Shown one piece after another: positions 45,028-54,263 of a stretch of 64,000 nucleotides of DNA; position 1 is the stretch's first letter, and every line of letters starts with the position of its first letter. The stretch comes from Paenibacillus radicis (ex Gao et al. 2016) (GTDB taxonomy: Bacteria > Bacillota > Bacilli > Paenibacillales > Paenibacillaceae), in NCBI RefSeq assembly GCF_014641555.1, contig NZ_BMHY01000001.1, forward strand, positions 310,001 to 374,000, given 5' to 3'. A model generated the notes under the pieces. That model was not told where the DNA came from. It did no database searches and saw nothing but the letters and a program-made list of their open reading frames with translations. The position numbers were made by a program, and so were the translations under genes.

Positions 45028-45060
45028 ACACTGGTGAGCTTTTTTCATCAGTGTTTTTTA
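45028..45060 (+). terminator. Terminator after the CD3324-like gene
   Basis: ACACTGGTGA (45028-45037) pairs with TCATCAGTGT (45045-45054) with one bulge, followed by six T residues. The gap to the next gene (45061-45229) shows no other feature. Confidence 0.8.
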
Positions 45061-45229
45061 TGTCAATTATGATTCTAAGTCATCTTTATCCTATTAGGGG
45101 GATATTGAATGATTTAAGATAGAAGTGTGACGGAGGCGGACTTGTGACGCGATCGCCCCTGGAATAAAACAAACGGGAACATGCAAATAATGAAGGTGGA
45201 TTCAACATGAGAGTGAGGAAACGATAACG

Positions 45230-46201
45230 ATGAGTGATCAGCAAAGCAGAAGCAGACATCTGATTGATCCGGAAATTATGAGTGCAGTCGATTTAATACC
45301 TACAACCGATCTTACCTATTCCAAGTTAATTGAATCACGCGAAAATCAATCAAAGATGATGCCGCAAATCGATATAACGGAGAAGTTTCCGGTTACCTTT
45401 GAAGAAAAGGCTGTACCCAGCTATTTTGGCGGTCCTGCTATTCGAATAGAAATCATTAAGCCTAAGCAGTCCAAGTATGATAAAATGCCTCTTTATTATT
45501 CGATTCACGGCGGCGGAATGGTCATGGGAAGTCCGGTCGGCGAACGTATGAGCAATGCAGCGCTTGCGGTCCAGCATGGTTTTTGTTGCGTATCGGTCTA
45601 TTATCGCCTAGCGCCGGAGCATGTTCAGCCTAGTCAGCTGCAGGACTGCTATTCAGGACTGAAATGGTGTATCGAACATGCAGAGGAATTAGGAATCGAT
45701 AAGCAGAAGGTCGCCCTTGCAGGCAGCAGCGCTGGTGCCGGATTAGCGGCTGGCGTAGCCTTATACATCCGTGATCAGAAGGAATTCGATATTCAGCATC
45801 TGCGGCTTATAAGACCAATGCTGGATGACCGTACGAGTGCAGCGCCGGATCATCCCTATGCGGGCGAGTTTATTTGGAACAACCGAAGCAATTATTTTGG
45901 CTGGAAATCGGTATTAGGTCATGAACCTGGTCAAGAAGAGGTAAGTGAGTATTACGTGCCTGCACGTGCAAAATCATTGGCGGGATTGCCGCCGACCTAT
46001 ATCAATATAGGTACCGTTGATTTATTTATTGATGAAGCTCTGCTGTTTACAAAACAATTGGCCTTCGACGGCGTCTTAGTAGAGCTGCATGTGTACCCGG
46101 GGTATCATCATTTATCGCCAATGTTCCCGAACGCCCATTATTCGAAAGAAGGAGCAGAATCAAGCGAGCATGCATTATTGAAAGCTTTGGAGCTGCTTTA
46201 A
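45230..46201 (+). CDS. Alpha/beta-hydrolase, hormone-sensitive-lipase-like esterase
   Basis: A 323-residue cytoplasmic esterase. The oxyanion-hole motif HGGGMVMG (about 96-103) and the nucleophile elbow GSSAG (S167) identify the HSL/family-IV group. The acid is probably the D of GTVDLFIDEA (about 265-271), and the catalytic His lies in YPGYHH (about 288-293). It likely hydrolyses short-chain esters or lactones. The start ATG 45230 is used, with a weak upstream SD (GAGGAAACG). It is monocistronic between two terminators. Confidence 0.88.
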   Translation: MSDQQSRSRHLIDPEIMSAVDLIPTTDLTYSKLIESRENQSKMMPQIDITEKFPVTFEEKAVPSYFGGPAIRIEIIKPKQSKYDKMPLYYSIHGGGMVMGSPVGERMSNAALAVQHGFCCVSVYYRLAPEHVQPSQLQDCYSGLKWCIEHAEELGIDKQKVALAGSSAGAGLAAGVALYIRDQKEFDIQHLRLIRPMLDDRTSAAPDHPYAGEFIWNNRSNYFGWKSVLGHEPGQEEVSEYYVPARAKSLAGLPPTYINIGTVDLFIDEALLFTKQLAFDGVLVELHVYPGYHHLSPMFPNAHYSKEGAESSEHALLKALELL

Positions 46202-46241
46202 CCTTCAGATATTCAAGTCAAATCGACAGTTATAAAAATGA

Positions 46242-46270
46242 GCCTTGGGGAAAAATCCCCAGGGCTTTTT
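46242..46270 (+). terminator. Terminator between convergent esterase and acetyltransferase genes
   Basis: GCCTTGGGG (46242-46250) pairs with CCCCAGGGC (46257-46265), then TTTTTATTTTTT. It ends 6 bp before the stop of the minus-strand gene. Confidence 0.85.
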
Positions 46271-46275
46271 ATTTT

Positions 46276-46839
46276 TTAATTACGAATGACTGCATAGATA
46301 CACGTATCTCTTAATTCAGAGCCGTCAACCGATAAATCTTCATTCTTTAAAATACCTTCTAGCGTAAATCCTAATCTCTCTGGAATTGCCCGGCTTTTAA
46401 CATTCAGCGAATCACAGCGTATTTCAAGTCTGCGGGCGTCTAACTCATTAAATGCAAAGGAAACGATGCCTTCAACGGCTTCAGTCATGATCCCGTTTCC
46501 GCTATGACGAGTATCGAGCCAGTAACCGATTTCGAATTTTGGAATATCCCAATTGGGGTTATGCAGACCTGAAGAACCTACAAGCTGGCCAGTTTCTTTC
46601 ATAAAAATGAGCAGCCGTAAGTCTTCCCGCGCCAGAAATTTTACATGGGCTTCTCTAATGTTAGCCTCTGTATCGAATTCGTTTTGCTCCTTCTGCATAA
46701 AAGGCAGCCAGCGTTTTAACTCTGTTTCGGATGCTTGCAGCGATTCATACACAAGCTTCCCGTCACCAGGTTTCGGTATTCGTAGTAATAATCTTTCCGT
46801 CATAAACTCAGTAGGAAAATCGAATAGCAGCGGATTCAA
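46276..46839 (-). CDS. GNAT-family N-acetyltransferase (RimJ/RimL-like)
   Basis: A 187-residue enzyme. TTG 46839 is preferred because GAAGGGGG lies 8-9 bp upstream on the minus strand; ATG 46857 overlaps that SD and would add six residues. The RimL-type layout is clear: TERLLLRIP near the start, LVGSSGLHNPNWDIPKFEIGYW in the middle, and acetyl-CoA-binding NGIMTEAVEGIV. The end reads IPERLGFTLEGIL. It transfers an acetyl group from acetyl-CoA to an amine on a protein N-terminus or small molecule; the acceptor is unknown. No operon partner is present. Confidence 0.88.
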   Translation of the reverse strand: MNPLLFDFPTEFMTERLLLRIPKPGDGKLVYESLQASETELKRWLPFMQKEQNEFDTEANIREAHVKFLAREDLRLLIFMKETGQLVGSSGLHNPNWDIPKFEIGYWLDTRHSGNGIMTEAVEGIVSFAFNELDARRLEIRCDSLNVKSRAIPERLGFTLEGILKNEDLSVDGSELRDTCIYAVIRN

Positions 46840-46975
46840 TCGTAAATCCCCCTTCATTTTGCTTTTCCATATCCTAACATCGAACTCGGATGGATGTCTA
46901 TTAGCGGTCGTTTAAATTCAGTTTAAAAAGCGGAGTTAGGATGACATTAAATTCAGAAATATTGGAGGAATTGCA

Positions 46976-47992
46976 ATGGGGCAAATTCAGACGAAGAGAA
47001 TAGATCCAAACAATGGAGACTGGGCTGTTGAGGCGCATGGCCTTGTGAAAGTGTTTGGCGACAATCGAGCAGTTGATGGCGTTGACTTAAACGTGAAGGC
47101 CGGCTCGATCTACGGCGTGCTGGGGCCAAATGGCGCCGGGAAGACGACGACAATCCGGATGCTCGCTACTTTGCTCCGGCCGGATGCTGGAAAGGCGAAA
47201 ATATTCGGGCATGATGTGGAGAAGGAGTCGCAAATCGTCCGTCAATTGATCGGCGTGACCGGACAATATGCTTCGGTAGATGAGTCGCTTAGCGCCACTG
47301 AAAATCTGGTCATTTTCTCCCGGCTGCTGGGACTAGGACGCGCAGAGGCGAAGCGCAAGGCAGCCGATCTGCTAGAGGAATTTGGTTTGTCCGAGGCGGC
47401 GAAGCGGCCGCTTCGCAATTTCTCCGGCGGCATGCGGAGGAGGCTGGACTTGGCTTCAAGTCTCATTGCGCAGCCCCCGCTCATCTTCCTGGATGAGCCG
47501 ACTACAGGTCTTGACCCGCGCACACGTTCACAGATGTGGGATACGATACGCCGTCTGGTAAGAACAGGGTCAACCGTACTGCTCACTACGCAATATCTCG
47601 AAGAAGCCGATCAATTGGCTGATCGGATCGCCGTTATCGACCGGGGGATAGTCGTGGCTGAAGGAACGGTAGATGAATTAAAGTCATCGGTCGGAACTTC
47701 ATCGCTCCATCTAAGCGTCCAGCATCCGCTGCATATCGAGAAAGCTCGTCAGATTGTGGAGCAAGTGCTGCAAATCCAATCTGTCGTATCGCCCGAAGCG
47801 GGGAAAATTACGGCGCCAATGGCCAACGCAGACCTCGTTACGGATCTGCTTATCGCCTTGCGGGCGGCTGGTATTCCACTGGCTGAGATGAGCGTTCAGA
47901 AACCAACCCTTGATGAAGTATTTCTATCCATTACAGGCCATGGCGCCTCGGATGCGCCGGCATCCCGTGAGAAGGAGGAAGCAACAGTATGA
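46976..47992 (+). CDS. DrrA-type ABC exporter ATP-binding protein
   Basis: A 338-residue ATPase with SD GGAGGAA. Walker A is GPNGAGKTTT (about 52-61), the signature is NFSGGMRRRL (about 144-153) and Walker B is LIFLDEPTTGLDP (about 165-177). A C-terminal extension (about 235-330, with PTLDEVFLSITGHGA) is typical of the daunorubicin-resistance DrrA group. It overlaps its permease by 4 bp. The pair probably exports a lipophilic drug or natural product. There is no dedicated regulator next to it. Confidence 0.92.
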   Translation: MGQIQTKRIDPNNGDWAVEAHGLVKVFGDNRAVDGVDLNVKAGSIYGVLGPNGAGKTTTIRMLATLLRPDAGKAKIFGHDVEKESQIVRQLIGVTGQYASVDESLSATENLVIFSRLLGLGRAEAKRKAADLLEEFGLSEAAKRPLRNFSGGMRRRLDLASSLIAQPPLIFLDEPTTGLDPRTRSQMWDTIRRLVRTGSTVLLTTQYLEEADQLADRIAVIDRGIVVAEGTVDELKSSVGTSSLHLSVQHPLHIEKARQIVEQVLQIQSVVSPEAGKITAPMANADLVTDLLIALRAAGIPLAEMSVQKPTLDEVFLSITGHGASDAPASREKEEATV

Positions 47993-48804
47993 ACAGCACA
48001 CAAGTGAATGCGGCAACCGGCCGCAAATTGAAAAACCATACGAGTTTCGGCCAGACGGTGCGCAATTCATTGACGATGGCTTATCGAGGGATACTGAAGA
48101 TTCGGCGTACGCCGGAGCAGTTGTTCGACGTTACGCTCCAACCAATCATTTTCACTTTAATGTTCACCTATATTTTTGGCGGGGCCATCTCTGGGGATGT
48201 CATAAGCTATTTGCCGGTCATTATTCCAGGTATTCTTGTACAGACGGTTATTACGACTTCTATCGTTACCGGTGTTCAACTGCGTGAGGATATGGATAAA
48301 GGGGTATTCGACCGGTTCAAGTCACTTCCCATTGCGCGTATCGCACCGCTCGCCGGAGCTTTGCTGGCGGATACCATCCGGTATACGATTGCAACGGTGC
48401 TGACGTTTGGCATGGGATACATGATGGGCTACCGTCCTGAAGGCGGCCTTGGCTACGTGGCGATTGCAGCGCTTCTTGTCATACTCTGCTCCTGGTCGAT
48501 TAGCTGGATCTTCGCCTTTTTCGGTGTCATCGCCCGTACAGCCTCCAGCGTACAAGGCATCTCGATGATTGTGTTATTCCCGCTCACATTCTTGTCCAAC
48601 GCTTTCGTGCCCGTCGACACGATGCCGAATTGGCTTCAATGGTTCGTAAACATTAATCCGATCTCGCATCTCGTTACGGCGGTAAGGGAATTGACCAATT
48701 CCGGAATCGTAGGCTGGGATTTAGGTATCTCTCTTATCGGAGCTGCAGTTATTGTAGCGATCTTTGCTCCGATTACGGTTCGCGCTTATATGCGCCGGAC
48801 GTAG
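47989..48804 (+). CDS. DrrB-type ABC-2 exporter permease
   Basis: A 271-residue ABC-2 membrane protein with about six helices. Signatures include RTPEQLFDVTLQPIIFTLMFTY near the start and the loop VDTMPNWLQWFVNINPISHL near the end. Both are characteristic of DrrB-like exporters. It starts in the ATGA overlap with the ATPase gene (SD AAGGAGGAAG). Confidence 0.92.
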   Translation: MNSTQVNAATGRKLKNHTSFGQTVRNSLTMAYRGILKIRRTPEQLFDVTLQPIIFTLMFTYIFGGAISGDVISYLPVIIPGILVQTVITTSIVTGVQLREDMDKGVFDRFKSLPIARIAPLAGALLADTIRYTIATVLTFGMGYMMGYRPEGGLGYVAIAALLVILCSWSISWIFAFFGVIARTASSVQGISMIVLFPLTFLSNAFVPVDTMPNWLQWFVNINPISHLVTAVRELTNSGIVGWDLGISLIGAAVIVAIFAPITVRAYMRRT

Positions 48805-48833
48805 ACTTACGAGTTTGAGTTTGAAAATCAAAC

Positions 48834-48870
48834 AAATCAGCCCCATCCATATTATGGATGGGGCTGATTT
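48834..48870. terminator. Perfect 17-bp-stem bidirectional terminator
   Basis: Arms at 48834-48850 and 48854-48870 are perfectly complementary around the 3-nt loop ATT. It separates the convergent exporter operon and the MFS fusion gene. T-runs are short on both sides. Confidence 0.85.
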
Positions 48871-48884
48871 GTTATACAATCGTG

Positions 48885-50426
48885 CTAGCCGTTATTCAAC
48901 ACCTGTTTTCTCTGTCTGCTAAGAACAGCGATGACAGCGAACAGCAGGAGTACGATACCGGTAAATCTGAAGCCCTCAGTGATGCCCAGAGACAACCAGC
49001 CTAATACAGAAGATCCTGCAACGACGCCTAGCGAGAAGAAGGCGTAGAAGTAACCGTAAGCTTTGCCGCGAAGCTCGGCTGGAACAGCTTGAATAAGCAG
49101 CGTATTGATAGACGGAAATAAGAAGGCAAAGCCGACGCCGTAAAGTCCAAGTACGATGTACAGCGTTAATGTCGTCGTGGACTGGCCAATCAGCAGTTGA
49201 CTGATACCCATCAGGCCGATACCGATCGCCATCGTCCAGGAGGAAGCGACACGGTCAAAGATGCGGTTCGTCGGAAGGACAAAGATCAGTACGGCAATGA
49301 TACCGAACGTGCTCATTAGGGTGCCGCTTAATCTCGAATCATAGCCGAGTGTCTGAATATGCAAAGGCAGTAAATAGGCGATGACGCCTTGCGAGAACAT
49401 TAAGAAAAAAGCGCCGCTATAAGCTTTAATTACACCGGAATTGAATAAGGAAGCTGATGATGGCACGGAAGCAGATTCCGCTTCTTTTTTCGGTATCTTA
49501 TACTTGCTGAGAAAAATAGCCGACAGAATGGCGAGTGCCAGCCCAAGCGTGGCTACGCATGTAAACACGAAAGGAACAGATGTCTTGCTTGCCATGATTC
49601 CGCTGAATGCAGGGCCGATAATGGCGGCAAGTCCTACAAACGTACCGGTAAAAGCAACTTTTTTCCCCTGTTCATCCTTCTTCGTCGTATTCGCAGAGAA
49701 AGTAAACGCGGCCGGAACGATTAAGCCGGCGACAAAGCCATGCAAAATTCGAACGAAGATTAAGAAGGATGGCTCCTCCACGAATTGATAGAGCAGCAGA
49801 GCGCCGCTGGATAACAGCAAACCGGCCATCAAAATTTTGAACGGTCCGATTTTGTCGGTCAAAATGCCGGATAAAATATTGCCGATCGTATTGGACAACG
49901 AATAGAGCCCAATGACAAAACCTACAATAAAAGAGCTGGCGCCGATCGATGCGGCGAATGTGCTCATTACCGGCAGCTGTGAAAATAAATCAAAAAAAGA
50001 AAAGAATACGATACTATACACGAGCAGGCCATAGTTGAATGGCTTTATCGAATAGCGAGATTGTGCCTTCTTGAGCTGCCAGTCCAGCAGAAAGTTGCCG
50101 AATGGGACGAAAGCGGCGGCAACCGCTGCCGCAGGCCAAAGCAGGCTCCAATTCACTCGTAGGGCTGCATAGAGGATCGTAAGCGCATATAAACTGAATA
50201 TGCCTCCGTGAATACTTCCGACAATGGTGACTGCTTGCTCGATGCCCCAAACATATTTCAAAGGCATAGCGATGCCAAGCAAAACTAATAATGAAATGCC
50301 GTCTAAAAGTCCAGTAATGCGTAAAAGGTAGATGGGATGTGCCCGCACTTGAGATGCTCCTAATTTATATTTTAACCAGCCAGTCCTGAAAAGGGCCGAC
50401 TTATCCATTATAATAGAGGAAAACAT
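48885..50426 (-). CDS. DUF3817-MFS transporter fusion
   Basis: A 513-residue membrane protein. ATG 50426 is chosen (GGATAAGGGTG about 7 bp upstream); the frame extends to 50498 but overlaps the divergent gene. Residues about 22-115 (IYLLRITGLLDGISLLVLL; VGSIHGGIFSLYALTILYAA; AFVPFGNFLLDWQLKK) match the three-helix DUF3817 domain, usually a stand-alone protein of about 100 residues. A complete 12-helix MFS follows (about 130-510) with GNILSGILTDKIGPFKIL as motif A. A siderophore-locus regulator is divergently transcribed 61 bp away, so export of a siderophore or related metabolite is possible; this is inference. Confidence 0.85.
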   Translation of the reverse strand: MFSSIIMDKSALFRTGWLKYKLGASQVRAHPIYLLRITGLLDGISLLVLLGIAMPLKYVWGIEQAVTIVGSIHGGIFSLYALTILYAALRVNWSLLWPAAAVAAAFVPFGNFLLDWQLKKAQSRYSIKPFNYGLLVYSIVFFSFFDLFSQLPVMSTFAASIGASSFIVGFVIGLYSLSNTIGNILSGILTDKIGPFKILMAGLLLSSGALLLYQFVEEPSFLIFVRILHGFVAGLIVPAAFTFSANTTKKDEQGKKVAFTGTFVGLAAIIGPAFSGIMASKTSVPFVFTCVATLGLALAILSAIFLSKYKIPKKEAESASVPSSASLFNSGVIKAYSGAFFLMFSQGVIAYLLPLHIQTLGYDSRLSGTLMSTFGIIAVLIFVLPTNRIFDRVASSWTMAIGIGLMGISQLLIGQSTTTLTLYIVLGLYGVGFAFLFPSINTLLIQAVPAELRGKAYGYFYAFFSLGVVAGSSVLGWLSLGITEGFRFTGIVLLLFAVIAVLSRQRKQVLNNG

Positions 50427-50487
50427 TCTGTGCACCCTTATCCGGTCTTTAGACAATTCACACTTTATTATTATGGAGGCTTTGGTT

Positions 50488-52146
50488 GTGAAAAACATGA
50501 TTGTCTCGGAATGGGAGGAGTCCCACTTTCCATTATATACAGCTGACAGTATTCAATCGGTTTACAGTACCTCGAACCGCCCGCTGCATCACATTCATGA
50601 GCGCTTATCGGTACTGATTGCAATCGTCAGCGGCAAAGGCAGTCTGAAGACGAATGATCAAATGTATGAGCTGACGGAAGGCAGCGTTATCTTGCTCCCG
50701 GCGCACAGCGAGGCGGAGCTGACCGCTAATTCTACGCATCCGCTTCATGCGTACAAGCTTGTCATCCATGCACGGGAGCGGGAAAGCTCCCTGCCTGCGG
50801 GAGCCATGATGCAGAAAAGCGAAGCGGCTTCCAATTCCGTTGTTTATTTTTTCCCGAATGAACCGGCAATTGTCGCTAACGTAGAAGAACTATATGTCCA
50901 TCGTCTGCCAGAAAACGAAATCCGCCATGTACAAAATCAAATCGTATTCCATCAGATCATTTTACAATTGCTTCAGGGGCAGGGTGCTAAGTATGCAGCA
51001 AGCGAGCAGCCCTCTATGGAACGAAGCATTGCATATTTGGAGAACCACTTCAGTGAGAAAATAACGCGTGAGCAATTAGCCGAAATCGCGGGCGTAAGCC
51101 GGTCGCATTATTCGATCCTTTTCAAACAAATGACCGGCTTCTCCCCAAGCGATTATTTGTCGCGGCTTCGTGTTCATCGCGCTAAGGAGCTATTGATTAG
51201 CGGATCGGGAACGCTAAGGGAAATTGCATTGAAAGTCGGCTATAAGGATGAATTTTATTTGAGCCGCCGATTCAAGCAGCAGACCGGAGCAGCGCCTTCA
51301 GGCTACAATCGCGGAAAGTTCGAGCGTATAGCTGTACTGCTCTCGCCTTATGCCAGTCATTTGCTGCTGCTTGGGCTGGAGCCGGCTATCATCATCTCGG
51401 ACAGCAGCGAATACGTGAACACGTCGGATTTGCAGCCGCCGCAGTCGATCACCTTTATCAACATTAATTGTTCCATTGAACAGGTGAAATCGTTACTGCT
51501 TGAAGCTGATATTGAATTGATCATCGGGGCTCAGGAGCATTTGGATTTATCCGGCTTTCAGGCGGAGCATTTACGGGCTATAGCACCTGTTGCGGAAGTA
51601 TCCTGGATGGATATGGGCTGGAAAGAGCATCTTCGTATTATCGCCCAGATCATTCAACGGCAAGAGCGGGCGGAGCGATGGCTGGCGGAATTCGAGTTAG
51701 AGGAACAGGCGGCTCGTTCACTGGTGGGGCAAAGCAAGGCAGCGAATGAAACGATAACGATACTTGTCATTAAGCCGGACCAATTATTCATTTATGGCAA
51801 TCGCAATTTCGGCTATGTCATCTATCAATCCCTTGGACTGAAGCCGCCGGTAAAGGTCAAGCAGCAGATGGACATGCTTGGGGACCGGTTTCATTCCATA
51901 CCTATTGATCTGTCTGAGCTTGCAGGATACGCCGGGGACCGGATGCTAGTCATTATTTTTCCCGATATTAAAGGCTCAATCGAACACTCCGAAGCGATAT
52001 TCAAGTCGGTTTATTGGGAGGAGCTTCGGTCTGTACAGCAGGGCAATGTGCATGTACTCGATTTGGACGAGTGGATTCCCTACAACCCCATATCCATTCG
52101 TTTACAGCTGCAGCGAGCCGTCGATTTATTTACAGCCAATCAATAG
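50488..52146 (+). CDS. Btr-like AraC regulator with periplasmic-binding-protein-like C-terminus
   Basis: A 552-residue cytoplasmic regulator. GTG 50488 has GGAGG (50475-50479) 8 bp upstream; ATG 50473 overlaps that SD. A cupin-like N-terminal domain (about 1-150) precedes an AraC double HTH (about 170-270, ITREQLAEIAGVSRSHYSIL; GYKDEFYLSRRFKQQTG). A FepB/TroA-like siderophore-binding domain follows (about 280-550, RIAVLLSPYASHLLLLGLEP; DMGWKEHLRIIAQIIQR). This is the arrangement of Bacillus Btr, which senses a ferric siderophore and activates its uptake genes. The uptake genes follow 132 bp downstream, supporting that role. Confidence 0.9.
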   Translation: MKNMIVSEWEESHFPLYTADSIQSVYSTSNRPLHHIHERLSVLIAIVSGKGSLKTNDQMYELTEGSVILLPAHSEAELTANSTHPLHAYKLVIHARERESSLPAGAMMQKSEAASNSVVYFFPNEPAIVANVEELYVHRLPENEIRHVQNQIVFHQIILQLLQGQGAKYAASEQPSMERSIAYLENHFSEKITREQLAEIAGVSRSHYSILFKQMTGFSPSDYLSRLRVHRAKELLISGSGTLREIALKVGYKDEFYLSRRFKQQTGAAPSGYNRGKFERIAVLLSPYASHLLLLGLEPAIIISDSSEYVNTSDLQPPQSITFININCSIEQVKSLLLEADIELIIGAQEHLDLSGFQAEHLRAIAPVAEVSWMDMGWKEHLRIIAQIIQRQERAERWLAEFELEEQAARSLVGQSKAANETITILVIKPDQLFIYGNRNFGYVIYQSLGLKPPVKVKQQMDMLGDRFHSIPIDLSELAGYAGDRMLVIIFPDIKGSIEHSEAIFKSVYWEELRSVQQGNVHVLDLDEWIPYNPISIRLQLQRAVDLFTANQ

Positions 52147-52197
52147 TACAAGTCAATTTTCAAACAATAAGGCATGGCTCGACGAAGAGGCTATCCC

Positions 52198-52236
52198 TAT
52201 AATTGTGATAGGAAATGAAAATGATAATTATTTTCA
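52198..52236 (+). promoter_or_regulatory. Promoter -10 and Fur box of the siderophore uptake operon
   Basis: TATAAT (52198-52203) is followed at 52216-52236 by a perfect inverted repeat TGAAAAT-N7-ATTTTCA. Within it, TGATAATTATTTTCA (52222-52236) matches the Fur 7-1-7 consensus TGATAATNATTATCA with one mismatch. It lies about 43 bp before the binding-lipoprotein start. Iron-bound Fur should repress from here, and the Btr-like regulator should activate. Confidence 0.8.
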
Positions 52237-52278
52237 TCGCTAAAACAAGGGACAATAGAAAAGGGAGAGACTCATCGT

Positions 52279-53241
52279 ATGAAAAAGCTTGCCGTTCCAT
52301 TTATTCTGGTTTTTGTTATTCTTTTGAGCGCTTGCGGCGCCAATCAAGCGAACAAATCTAATAATGATGCGAATTCTGCATCCACACCTGCACCGACAGA
52401 AGCGGCATCCCCGTCTAGTGAAGCTGCTACATTTACTTATCAATCGGAGACAGGACCTGTTGAAGTTCCGACTAATCCGCAGCGTGTCGTCGTTATCACC
52501 CGGTTTTTGACTGGTAACGTAATGGCGCTCGGCGTACCGGTAGTTGGCGTTGACGAAATGTCCAAAGAAAACCCGAATTTCAAAGACAAGCTGGCTAATG
52601 TCGAAGCAGTTACGGATGAAAGCCTGGAGAAAATCCTCGAGCTGGAACCGGATCTGATCATCGGCCTTGACGGCATTAAAAACATCGATAAACTGAAGCA
52701 AATCGCGCCTACTGTTACTTACACGTACGGCAAAGTCGACTTCTTTACCCAGCAGTTGGAGATTGGCAAGCTGTTGAATAAGGAAAAAGAAGCACAGGCT
52801 TGGATTGATGATTTCGATGCTCGTACGAAAAAAGCAGGCGAAGAGATTAAAGCGAAGATCGGTGCGGACGCGACAGTGTCGGTTATCGAGACATTTAATA
52901 AACAGCTTTATGTGTACGGAGACAACTTTGGCCGCGGCACGGAAATCCTTTATCAGCAATTTGGCCTGAAAATGCCGGAAACCGTGAAGGAAGCAACGAA
53001 GACTGACGGTTATTTAGCTTTATCGACGGAAGTTCTGAAGGATTACTCCGGCGACTATGTGATCTTCAGTAAAAATGCAGAGGAAGACAACTCCTTCCAA
53101 AACACCGAGACATACAAAAGCATCACTGCTGTGAAAAATAATCATGTCTATGAAGCCGATGCTAAAGCATTCTACTTCAACGATCCAATTAGCATGGAAT
53201 TCCAGCTCGAATTTTTCATTAAAAGCTTTCTTGGCCAATAA
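52279..53241 (+). CDS. Ferric-siderophore-binding lipoprotein
   Basis: A 320-residue FhuD/YfiY-type binding protein with SD AAAGGGAGAG. The lipobox LLSACG puts the lipidated Cys near residue 17. A Ser/Thr/Ala-rich linker is followed by the class-III fold: VEVPTNPQRVVVITRF, LELEPDLIIGLDGIKNID, and a C-terminal lobe with KNNHVYEADAKAFYFNDP. It captures an iron-loaded siderophore for the two permeases that follow. Which siderophore cannot be read from sequence. Confidence 0.93.
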   Translation: MKKLAVPFILVFVILLSACGANQANKSNNDANSASTPAPTEAASPSSEAATFTYQSETGPVEVPTNPQRVVVITRFLTGNVMALGVPVVGVDEMSKENPNFKDKLANVEAVTDESLEKILELEPDLIIGLDGIKNIDKLKQIAPTVTYTYGKVDFFTQQLEIGKLLNKEKEAQAWIDDFDARTKKAGEEIKAKIGADATVSVIETFNKQLYVYGDNFGRGTEILYQQFGLKMPETVKEATKTDGYLALSTEVLKDYSGDYVIFSKNAEEDNSFQNTETYKSITAVKNNHVYEADAKAFYFNDPISMEFQLEFFIKSFLGQ

Positions 53242-53255
53242 AAGAAGCGTGTCCA

Positions 53256-54263
53256 ATGAATAACAAACGTAACCGGGTACCAATAACGTACAAATGGATG
53301 GGCTTCGTGCTTTTGTTCATCCTTTGCTTCATTCTGTCGATGTTATTCGGTGCCGCAAACACGTCGTTTCATGATTTATGGCTAGCTGTGACATCCACGT
53401 CGAAGGAAGAGAATGCGCTCCTTCTTCGTGAAATCCGGCTGCCCCGCGAGCTGGCCGCGATTCTGATCGGTGCCGCTTTTGCGGTATCCGGAGCGATCAT
53501 GCAGGGGGTCACCCGAAATCCGCTGGCGGATCCAGGCTTGCTGGGCTTGACCTCCGGCGCCAATATGGCGCTTGCTGTCGCTTTCGTATTTTTCCCGGGA
53601 CTGAACAACTTCGCTATCATGATTGCTTGTTTCTTCGGTGCTGCAGTGGGAGCCGCCTTGGTTCTCCTGCTGGGCTCGACGCGAGGGGGACGCTTGTCCC
53701 CGATTCGCATTATTTTGGCAGGTGCGGCTGTATCCGGTTTTCTCTATGCGATTTCGGATGCCGTCAGCCTTACTTTCAAAATATCGAAAGACGTAAGCAT
53801 GTGGACGGCCGGAGGCCTGATCGGCACGACTTGGCCGCAGCTTCAGACGATTGCGCCTGTTATTATTGTCGGAATTATCGCTGCGCTAATTCTATCGAAT
53901 CAAGTAGGCATTCTAAGCTTGAGTGACGATGTGGCGATTGGTCTTGGACAGAAGCTGGTCGTTATCAAAGCCATTCTCTTCATCATCGTTGTCGTTCTTA
54001 CGGGAGCATCGGTCGCTCTAGTAGGCAATATGGCGTTTGTTGGTCTCATGATCCCGCATATTGTACGCCGCTTCGTCGGCAGCGATTACCGGCATATTCT
54101 CGCTTTCTCCGCTTTGGTCGGGGGAACGTTTATGCTGCTGGCCGACACGCTGGGCCGTACAATTCATGCGCATCATGAAACACCGGTAGCTGCGATCGTA
54201 GCGATGCTGGGCTTGCCTTTCTTCCTGTTTGTCGTAAGTAAAGGGGGAAAAACATTCTCATGA
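53256..54263 (+). CDS. FecCD-family siderophore ABC transporter permease
   Basis: A 335-residue permease with about ten transmembrane helices. Family landmarks are LREIRLPRELAAILIGAAFA, SGAIMQGVTRNPLADPGLLG, the GMWTAGG-like MWTAGGLIGT, and VGLMIPHIVRRFVGSDYRH near the C-terminus. It overlaps the partner permease by 4 bp and follows the binding protein by 14 bp. Confidence 0.94.
   Translation: MNNKRNRVPITYKWMGFVLLFILCFILSMLFGAANTSFHDLWLAVTSTSKEENALLLREIRLPRELAAILIGAAFAVSGAIMQGVTRNPLADPGLLGLTSGANMALAVAFVFFPGLNNFAIMIACFFGAAVGAALVLLLGSTRGGRLSPIRIILAGAAVSGFLYAISDAVSLTFKISKDVSMWTAGGLIGTTWPQLQTIAPVIIVGIIAALILSNQVGILSLSDDVAIGLGQKLVVIKAILFIIVVVLTGASVALVGNMAFVGLMIPHIVRRFVGSDYRHILAFSALVGGTFMLLADTLGRTIHAHHETPVAAIVAMLGLPFFLFVVSKGGKTFS

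Noticed and set aside
52240-52959. Minus-strand open frame of 239 residues over the Fur box and binding-protein gene
   Set aside because: It is Cys/Arg-rich without domain features. The sense frame is a clear siderophore-binding lipoprotein.
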